DNA from: an uncultured Acidimicrobiaceae bacterium
Lineage (GTDB): Bacteria; Actinomycetota; Acidimicrobiia; Acidimicrobiales; Ilumatobacteraceae
Length of the DNA: 11,615 bases
Direction: 5' to 3'
Assembly: GCA_903904615.1 (NCBI GenBank)
Contig: CAIVDG010000324.1
Location: 1 to 11,615 of the forward strand
Each line of letters begins with the position of its first letter. Position 1 is the stretch's first letter. The notes under the pieces were generated by a model, which was given only the letters and a program-made list of their open reading frames with translations, was not told the origin of the DNA and made no database searches. Positions 6,805-11,615 of the stretch are shown in pieces. Position numbers and translations under genes: made by a program.

Positions 6805-8105
6805 GTTGTTGAGGTTATCGGCACAGTCGTGGTTGTCGTGGTTGTCGTGGTTGTCGTGGTTGTCGTGGTTGCGCCACCCGTGAACTCCGGCAGGGTTGTG
6901 GTGGGAACTGCAACCGTGTTCGGGCAATACCGAGACGGATAGCCAATTTTGTCTCTGCGTTCACCTGCGTATTCAAAATGCATTCCGTCGGTGGGCCAGA
7001 AGTTGCCACCCCATGCGAATCCCCATTTTCGGAAAATGCGCACAACATCGCAATTCATCTTTGGCGTCGCCCACTGGTAGTTCTCCGTGGTGTTGATGTC
7101 AAGGGCAGCCCCATACGCATGGCGCGACGGCGCACCAAAAGTTCCTGCCATGCGGTTGTACCTGCCTACGTAGCACCCGCCGTATCTGTTGGCATTTGCC
7201 ACATCAACGAATCTCTGCAATCCCTTTGCACGAATCTCGCTGAGTGCACCTTGAATTGCCTCCACGACAACCTTGTGACAGTTGTTGCGCAATGGAATGT
7301 CGTCAAAGGTGTGGCGCCACAAAATCTTGTTTACTTTCCACTGCTCTTCAATCTGAATTGCGCTCCCACCTGCTGGCCTGTAAGCAAACTCCCCCATCAG
7401 CTTCTTCAATGTTGAAACTCCCAATGTGCCATCGGGGTTTTCCCTGTCCCACGAACGTCGCATGCGATAGGTGTTGCCAATAACGATTCCTTCTGAGCGC
7501 AGACGAGAAACGATGCGGTTGTATGACTGAATGTGGGTAGCCGTAATGCGGGCAACGGCAAACGTTCCAAGACTCGCCGCCGATTCGGAGGCGATGAACA
7601 GGTCACCCCAATCAACAAAGGCATTCGAAACAATCGCACCAATCTCAAAGGTCTTCATTCGGAATCGAATGTCGCGAAGAACAATCGTGTCTCCCACTTG
7701 CGCGCCCCGCAGCTCCGCCGATGTCTCCCCCATGAGCACTTTGCCTGATGCCGCCACATCTGCCATGGCATCGCCGCCCACCGCTCGCACATACTCAACT
7801 GGTGCGACCATGGTTGCCATTGGTAGCCGCCAACGGCTTCCTAACCGCATCAGATATTCTCCATCGCGTATATGCGCGGTCATTCCCACGGTGGGAAAAC
7901 TGACGCGGTGTGCAACTGCTCCTGCATTCTGAATAGCTCTCGTTATCCGCCGTTCAATCGGTGACTTCAGCGAGATATTCATTGAGACCGACAGGGTGGG
8001 CTGAAGGTGGCGCGCCGGAAAATCGGAGGTTGAGTCGGCACGCGCGGGCGTTGGGATACACAAAGAGAGCAGCGCAATAGTCACGACACTCCGAGAAAAA
8101 CGCAT
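6801..8105 (-). CDS. Secreted M15-family D,D-peptidase (VanY-like) with polythreonine tail
   Basis: Predicted zinc D-alanyl-D-alanine carboxypeptidase acting on peptidoglycan outside the membrane, 434 residues. Residues 1-23 form a Sec signal peptide ending PTPARA, cleaved before DS. About 240 residues of uncertain fold follow, with a GDTIVLRDIRFRMKTFEIGAIV stretch vaguely like the extracytoplasmic domain of MacB/FtsX permeases. The C-terminal catalytic domain has SRHAYGAALD and WGGNFWPTDGMHFE, giving zinc ligands H329, D336 and H376, with D373 where the family has its catalytic acid. After the domain comes a Thr/Pro-rich tail with 15 consecutive threonines, encoded by a 9-base tandem repeat. 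ATG 8105 is chosen because it begins the signal peptide; the frame is open upstream but overlaps the lysS start region. The flavoprotein starts inside its stop codon (GTGA), suggesting coupled translation. It could cleave crosslinks rather than terminal D-Ala; sequence cannot decide. Confidence 0.9.
   Translation of the reverse strand: MRFSRSVVTIALLSLCIPTPARADSTSDFPARHLQPTLSVSMNISLKSPIERRITRAIQNAGAVAHRVSFPTVGMTAHIRDGEYLMRLGSRWRLPMATMVAPVEYVRAVGGDAMADVAASGKVLMGETSAELRGAQVGDTIVLRDIRFRMKTFEIGAIVSNAFVDWGDLFIASESAASLGTFAVARITATHIQSYNRIVSRLRSEGIVIGNTYRMRRSWDRENPDGTLGVSTLKKLMGEFAYRPAGGSAIQIEEQWKVNKILWRHTFDDIPLRNNCHKVVVEAIQGALSEIRAKGLQRFVDVANANRYGGCYVGRYNRMAGTFGAPSRHAYGAALDINTTENYQWATPKMNCDVVRIFRKWGFAWGGNFWPTDGMHFEYAGERRDKIGYPSRYCPNTVAVPTTTLPEFTGGATTTTTTTTTTTTTTTVPITSTT
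6826..6870. repeat. 9-base tandem repeat, five perfect copies (gtcgtggtt)
   Basis: Five contiguous identical copies of gtcgtggtt on the plus strand. On the minus strand they encode the run of 15 Thr (three per unit) near the C-terminus of the M15 peptidase. Copy-number change by whole units would keep the frame, so the tail could vary in length. The repeat ends about 20 bases before the flavoprotein start codon. In a second minus-strand frame it reads as NHD repeats; I do not regard that frame as coding. Confidence 0.95.
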
Positions 8106-8117
8106 AACTTCACCGTA
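8106..8117 (-). promoter_or_regulatory. Possible leaderless -10 element for the M15 peptidase gene
   Basis: On the minus strand TACGGT (8117-8112) is followed by six bases and then the peptidase ATG at 8105. It fits the TANNNT -10 pattern and predicts transcription start on the A of the ATG. There is no Shine-Dalgarno in the same interval apart from GAAG four bases from the start. No convincing -35 was found. It resembles the elements before the LCP and acyl-CoA ligase genes. Confidence 0.4.
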
Positions 8118-8138
8118 CTTGGACAATGGCTTCCACTC

Positions 8139-8166
8139 TTGACGGCTGGGCGAACTACCGTAGAGA
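8139..8166 (+). promoter_or_regulatory. Candidate sigma-70-type promoter for lysS operon
   Basis: TTGACG (8139-8144; five of six match the -35 consensus) is followed after 16 bases by TAGAGA (8161-8166), a weak -10. The predicted start is within about two bases of the GTG at 8171, so the message would be leaderless or nearly so. Presence of this promoter supports the GTG over the in-frame ATG at 8126, which would place the promoter inside the coding region. Confidence 0.42.
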
Positions 8167-8170
8167 TTCT

Positions 8171-9679
8171 GTGAGTGACGAAGTAACGGACCAAAGCCTT
8201 GGCGGATTAGAACAAGAAAAGGCGCGACGTCTTGCCGCAATTGACGGTCTTCGCCAGTCTGGTACAAATCCGTATCCGTATCGTTACGACCGGTCTCACA
8301 CGTTGAGCGACATTCGTACTTCGCACGGTTCTCTCGAAGCAGGAACCGAAACAGAACAATCCGTCGATGTTGCAGGTCGCATCATGTTGAAGCGTGACCA
8401 GGGCAAACTTATTTTTGTCACCCTTCAAGATCGCTCCGGAGACATTCAGTTGTTTGTGTCGAAAGCGGTTGTGGGAGACGACGCCTTCAATGCCATCAAC
8501 GACCTTGATCTTGGCGATTGGGTTGGCGCAACCGGAACCATCATGACAACGCGTAAGGGCGAACTGTCCATCAAGGTCACATCGCTTGTTCTGCTCTCAA
8601 AAGCCGTGCGTCCGCTTCCCGACAAATGGCATGGTCTCACCGACACCGACACCCGATATCGCCAGCGATACGCCGACCTCATCGGCAATGAAGAGTCGCG
8701 CAGAATGTTTGCCGTCCGGCATGCGGTCATCGCTAGTTTCCGACGCACACTTCACGACCGCGGATTCATTGAAGTAGAGACACCGGTGTTGCACATGGAA
8801 GCCGGTGGTGCGCATGCACGACCATTCCTCACGCACCACAACGCATTAGACATGCAGCTGTACCTGCGAATTGCATTAGAACTGCATCTCAAACGACTCA
8901 TCGTTGGTGGCATGGAACGCGTGTATGAAATCGGACGTGTCTTCCGCAACGAAGGCATCTCCACGCGACACAATCCCGAATTCACCATGATGGAGCTGTA
9001 CCAAGCATTTGCCGATTACACCGACATTATGGATCTCACTGAAGTTCTGTTCGTCAATGCTGCAAAAGACGCAACTGGATCATCCGTCGTGCGCATCGAC
9101 GACGTAGAGGTCGACCTAGCAAAGCCATGGCGTCGCGTACGTATGGTGGATTTGGTCACCGAAGCCACGGGCGTCTCTGTTCACCCATCTCAATCGCGAG
9201 ATGAACTTGTTGCCCTTGCCGAAAAGCACGGCGTCAAAGTGGAAAAGCACCACGGCCCCGGAAAAATCATCGAAGAGATGTTTGAACACTTGTGCGAGTC
9301 GTCGTTACGCGAACCCACATTTGTTACCGGACATCCCGTAGAGATCAGCCCACTCGCGCGCGAAGACCGCAACGACCCACATCTCACCGAACGATTTGAA
9401 TTGTTCGTCGGTGGACGAGAACTTGCCAACGCATACTCAGAACTCAACGACCCCGTCATTCAACGTGCACGCTTCGAAGACGAACAACGTCAAAAAGAAG
9501 CCGGAAACGCTGAGGCCGGAACTGTTGACGAAGACTTCTTGCGTGCACTCGAATTCGGCATGCCTCCCACGGGTGGTCTTGGCATCGGCATGGACCGCTT
9601 GGTCATGCTCATTGGTGGTGCTGCATCTATTCGCGACGTCATTCTCTTCCCCACACTTCGACCGGAGGTCCTCTCATGA
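8171..9679 (+). CDS. lysS: Lysyl-tRNA synthetase, class II
   Basis: Charges tRNA-Lys with lysine using ATP in the cytoplasm. The 502-residue product (E. coli LysS is 505) has an N-terminal OB-fold anticodon-binding domain (VDVAGRIMLKRDQGK, then LQDRSGDIQLFV) and the class II catalytic core. RYRQRYADLI and a GFIEVETPVL segment mark motif 1, GRVFRNEGIS with RHNPEFTMMELYQAF marks motif 2, and GLGIGMDRLVML marks motif 3. The start is uncertain: GTG 8171 gives the compact acidic N-terminus MSDEVTDQSLGG and sits just after a promoter-like pair, while ATG 8126 would add 15 residues unlike the family. It is divergent from the M15 peptidase and heads an operon with dapD, whose ATG overlaps its stop (ATGA). 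The pairing joins lysine use with lysine-precursor synthesis. Confidence 0.95.
   Translation: MSDEVTDQSLGGLEQEKARRLAAIDGLRQSGTNPYPYRYDRSHTLSDIRTSHGSLEAGTETEQSVDVAGRIMLKRDQGKLIFVTLQDRSGDIQLFVSKAVVGDDAFNAINDLDLGDWVGATGTIMTTRKGELSIKVTSLVLLSKAVRPLPDKWHGLTDTDTRYRQRYADLIGNEESRRMFAVRHAVIASFRRTLHDRGFIEVETPVLHMEAGGAHARPFLTHHNALDMQLYLRIALELHLKRLIVGGMERVYEIGRVFRNEGISTRHNPEFTMMELYQAFADYTDIMDLTEVLFVNAAKDATGSSVVRIDDVEVDLAKPWRRVRMVDLVTEATGVSVHPSQSRDELVALAEKHGVKVEKHHGPGKIIEEMFEHLCESSLREPTFVTGHPVEISPLAREDRNDPHLTERFELFVGGRELANAYSELNDPVIQRARFEDEQRQKEAGNAEAGTVDEDFLRALEFGMPPTGGLGIGMDRLVMLIGGAASIRDVILFPTLRPEVLS
9664..9669 (+). promoter_or_regulatory. Shine-Dalgarno site for dapD (GGAGGT)
   Basis: GGAGGT lies six bases before the dapD ATG at 9676, inside the last codons of lysS. 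It is the clearest Shine-Dalgarno in the window and fixes the dapD start. It contrasts with the genes at the head of transcripts, which lack one. Confidence 0.8.
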
Positions 9680-10593
9680 CACACACAGCTTGGGGCGTAG
9701 GAATCGCCACGCTTGACGCAACTGGCGCCACGCTCGATGTTCGCTTTCGTGCTCTCGGCCTCGGAGACGCTCCCGCCGATACGCCGCCCATCGAACTCTC
9801 TGCTGAATCTGACCGTGAACGCGGGGTTGCCTTTCGGTCCGTAGCGCTGTCCATTGACACGTCATCTGCACCCGCGGATGCTGCCGATGCGTATCTGCGA
9901 CTTCATTTGTTCTCACATCGCCTCATGCAGCCACGTTCTATGAATCTCGATGGCATCTTCGGACACCTTCAGAATGTGGCCTGGACATCACGTGGACCAG
10001 TGGCCGTTGATGCAATCGAATCGGTCACGTGGAACTTTGCCCGCAAAGGTGAACACCTCACCGTGCACGGAGTGGACAAGTTTCCACGAATGACCGACTA
10101 CGTCGTTCCGTCTGGAGTTCGCATCGCCGACGCAAGTCGCGTACGTCTCGGTGCATACCTCTCGGCTGGCACCACGGTCATGCACGAAGGTTTCTGCAAC
10201 TTCAACGCCGGCACACTCGGCGCATCAATGGTGGAAGGCCGTATCTCGCAAGGCGTCATTGTTGGCGACGGTTCCGACATTGGTGGTGGCGCATCCATCA
10301 TGGGAACTCTCTCTGGTGGCGGAAAAGAAATGGTCACTATTGGTGAGCGATGCCTCCTTGGTGCAAATGCAGGAATCGGAATCAGTTTGGGCGACGACTG
10401 CATCGTGGAAGCGGGTCTCTATGTCACCGCCGGAACAATTGTTCTAGATCCATCTGGTTCTCCCGTGAAGGCACGTTTGCTCTCTGGCCAGTCCGGACTT
10501 CTGTATCGCCGCAACTCGCTCACTGGTGCCGTGGAAGTTATTGCGCGTTCTGGCTCATGGGGTGGCCTCAACGCAGACCTGCACAAGAACTGA
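9676..10593 (+). CDS. dapD: 2,3,4,5-tetrahydropyridine-2,6-dicarboxylate N-succinyltransferase, actinobacterial type
   Basis: Transfers succinyl from succinyl-CoA to tetrahydrodipicolinate in the succinylase branch of the diaminopimelate/lysine pathway; it supplies meso-DAP for peptidoglycan and lysine for protein. The 305-residue product has an alpha/beta N-terminal region with LRLHLFSHRLMQP, then a left-handed parallel beta-helix of imperfect hexapeptide repeats. The helix includes the signature GTTVMHEGFCNFNAGTLG, MVEGRISQGVIVGDGSDIGG, ASIMGTLSGGG and ERCLLGANAGIGISLGDDC. These match the M. tuberculosis DapD type rather than the shorter proteobacterial enzyme, and the enzyme is expected to act as a trimer. 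The ATG overlaps the lysS stop by four bases and has a strong Shine-Dalgarno. The nitroreductase begins one base after its stop. Confidence 0.95.
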   Translation: MTHTAWGVGIATLDATGATLDVRFRALGLGDAPADTPPIELSAESDRERGVAFRSVALSIDTSSAPADAADAYLRLHLFSHRLMQPRSMNLDGIFGHLQNVAWTSRGPVAVDAIESVTWNFARKGEHLTVHGVDKFPRMTDYVVPSGVRIADASRVRLGAYLSAGTTVMHEGFCNFNAGTLGASMVEGRISQGVIVGDGSDIGGGASIMGTLSGGGKEMVTIGERCLLGANAGIGISLGDDCIVEAGLYVTAGTIVLDPSGSPVKARLLSGQSGLLYRRNSLTGAVEVIARSGSWGGLNADLHKN

Positions 10594-10594
10594 C

Positions 10595-11149
10595 ATGCAG
10601 CCAGAGGAACTTGCTTCCCTCATTGCATCGCGTCGCAGCAACATCTTCATTGACGCCACTTCTCACGTCAGCGATTCTCAGATCAATGCGCTTATCACCG
10701 CTGCGCAATTTGCTCCGAATCACAAACACACCTGGCCGCTGCGCGTGTGCGTTGTGCGTGGAGAATCGCGAGAACAACTAGGTCACAAAATTGCCGACTC
10801 TATGGAGACTCGCGGCGACGATCCTGCAAAGGTGACAAAGACGCGCACCAAATACTCACGTGCTCCGCTCGTTCTTGTTGTTGCCTACGCACAGGGAAAT
10901 TCAGATTCCGAGACAATTGAGAATTCGTATGCCGTTGCCGCAGGAATTCAGAACCTTCTTCTTCAAGCCGAGTCGTTCGGTTTCGCAGCTCTATGGAGTA
11001 CCCCCGCCAAAGGAGCCAACGATGCAATCACTGGCTTCTGTGATTTCGCGCCGACCGACACAGTGGTAGGAATCGTGTACGTGGGCTCCCCTGCACGGCC
11101 AGCACCCGCAGTGGAACGACCACACCCCACTGTCACCTATCGCAACTGA
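10595..11149 (+). CDS. YdjA-like nitroreductase family protein
   Basis: Small FMN-dependent NAD(P)H oxidoreductase of 184 residues, the single-domain size of the YdjA branch of the nitroreductase family. Near the N-terminus is the FMN-phosphate motif ASRRSN (11-16), then AAQFAPNHKHTWPLR (36-50), matching the APDHK-type segment of E. coli YdjA. KVTKTRTKYSRAPLVLVV, a long helix AAGIQNLLLQAESFGF and ALWSTPA complete the fold, and the C-terminus is short as in YdjA. The physiological substrate is unknown for the subfamily. The ATG at 10595 is one base after the dapD stop, so it is almost certainly the third gene of the lysS-dapD operon; the frame is open further upstream into dapD but that stretch has no family similarity. 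A link to lysine metabolism is suggested by position only. Confidence 0.88.
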   Translation: MQPEELASLIASRRSNIFIDATSHVSDSQINALITAAQFAPNHKHTWPLRVCVVRGESREQLGHKIADSMETRGDDPAKVTKTRTKYSRAPLVLVVAYAQGNSDSETIENSYAVAAGIQNLLLQAESFGFAALWSTPAKGANDAITGFCDFAPTDTVVGIVYVGSPARPAPAVERPHPTVTYRN

Positions 11150-11189
11150 CAGAACTCACTCGGCTGTTCTTGGTGGCTACACCAGCGAC

Positions 11190-11195
11190 TACCGT
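11190..11195 (+). promoter_or_regulatory. Possible leaderless -10 element for the acyl-CoA ligase gene
   Basis: TACCGT lies seven bases before the GTG at 11203 and no Shine-Dalgarno is visible. The hexamer and spacing match those before the LCP and peptidase starts. It lies in the 53-base gap after the nitroreductase gene, which otherwise holds only a weak AGAAC/GTTCT inverted repeat. A clear -35 is not seen. Confidence 0.35.
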
Positions 11196-11202
11196 CACAC
11201 AT

Positions 11203-11615
11203 GTGAGTCACTTACTGACATCAACCCAGAACAACCCATCGGGAACCGCTGTCATCTCGGCACAAGGTTCCATTACATGGACCGAACTTGAAGCACGCGG
11301 TCACAAAGTGGCCCATGCGCTTCGTGCCGAAGGTCTTGAAATCGGCGATCGATGGGCGTTCCTGTGCGACAACAGACTTGAATGGCCAGAACTGTTCTTG
11401 GGCAACACACTCGCGGGCACAAAGTATGTGCCGCTGAACTGGCATCTCACAGTTCCAGAGTTGGTGTACCTACTGCAGAACAGCGGCGCAACCTTTCTTA
11501 TCGTTGATCAACGAAATGAAAAAAATGGCCGTGAAGCCGCAGGCGAAGTGGGCATGACGAGCGACCGCATCATTGTTGTTGGCGACACATACGACGCATG
11601 GCGCGATGCGCAACC
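11203..11615 (+). CDS. AMP-dependent acyl-CoA synthetase (ANL family), 3' partial
   Basis: The N-terminal 137 residues of an ANL-superfamily ligase, which activates a carboxylic acid as acyl-AMP and transfers it to coenzyme A. The fragment shows the family's opening pattern: an ITWTELEARGHKVAHALRAEG stretch in which each molecule gets its first strand and helix, then GLEIGDRWAFLCDNRLEWPE, LAGTKYVPLNWHLTVPEL and a YLLQNSGATFLIVD segment. The adenylate-binding loop and the rest lie beyond the window edge, so the acid substrate cannot be assigned. GTG 11203 is chosen (MSHLLTSTQNNPSG); an ATG at 11201 is out of frame and hits TGA at once, and GTG 11173 is an in-frame but less likely alternative. 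Spacing of 53 bases and its own -10-like hexamer suggest separate transcription from the lysS operon. Confidence 0.85.
   Translation, partial: MSHLLTSTQNNPSGTAVISAQGSITWTELEARGHKVAHALRAEGLEIGDRWAFLCDNRLEWPELFLGNTLAGTKYVPLNWHLTVPELVYLLQNSGATFLIVDQRNEKNGREAAGEVGMTSDRIIVVGDTYDAWRDAQ

Noticed and set aside
6805..6927. N-terminal extension of the flavoprotein containing an NHD repeat.
   Set aside because: It is the polythreonine tail DNA of the peptidase in another frame; the family N-terminus and the GTGA junction support the GTG at 6804.
8106..8267. Upstream extension of the M15 peptidase by 54 codons.
   Set aside because: It lies before a clear signal peptide and overlaps the start region of lysS; a signal peptide should be at the N-terminus.
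11151..11170. AGAAC/GTTCT inverted repeat after the nitroreductase gene, considered as a terminator.
   Set aside because: The stem has only five pairs, a ten-base loop and no T-run after it.
1..11615. A defence, mobile or CRISPR system.
   Set aside because: No repeat array, recombinase, transposase, nuclease or toxin motif was seen in any recognised gene; content is core metabolism and envelope functions.

Overview
The window looks like a chromosomal core-genome segment from an actinomycete-grade bacterium, most likely a streamlined member of the Acidimicrobiia or a related Actinomycetota lineage. The evidence is an actinobacterial-type DapD, a fused biotin carboxylase/BCCP alpha subunit (AccA3-like), a mycobacterial-LpdA-like flavoprotein with one redox cysteine missing, an LCP-family cell-wall ligase, moderate GC, many GTG starts, and very tight packing. 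There are no insertion sequences, phage genes, CRISPR arrays, tRNAs or rRNAs, and no stretch over 300 bases lacks a gene. Lineage is inferred from protein resemblance only.

Layout from left to right: (1) The 3' part of a PAS-PAS-GGDEF-EAL cyclic-di-GMP protein (+), truncated by the left edge. (2) A minus-strand pair, birA then an LCP-family protein, whose last gene converges on gene 1 with a shared CTAG stop. (3) Divergent from birA, with only 19 bases between start codons, an acyl-CoA carboxylase alpha subunit carrying the biotinylation motif that BirA would modify. (4) A minus-strand pair, a secreted M15 D,D-peptidase then an LpdA-like flavoprotein, joined by a GTGA overlap; the flavoprotein stop abuts the carboxylase stop. 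(5) Divergent from the peptidase, a plus-strand operon lysS-dapD-nitroreductase (ATGA overlap, then a 1-base gap). (6) The 5' part of an acyl-CoA synthetase (ANL family), truncated by the right edge.

Functionally the window mixes lipid precursor supply (carboxylase, biotin ligase, acyl-CoA ligase), lysine/diaminopimelate synthesis and use (dapD, lysS), cell-wall assembly and trimming (LCP protein, M15 peptidase), redox (LpdA-like, nitroreductase) and c-di-GMP signalling. I see no clearly novel multi-gene system. The most interesting signals are regulatory. Several genes have a TANNNT hexamer (TACCGT or TACGGT) 6-7 bases before the start codon and no Shine-Dalgarno, as expected for leaderless mRNAs. 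The birA/carboxylase gap is centred on a CAATATTG palindrome that may be a bidirectional promoter. The LpdA-like enzyme has Ala in place of its first redox Cys, and the peptidase has a polythreonine tail encoded by a 9-base tandem repeat.
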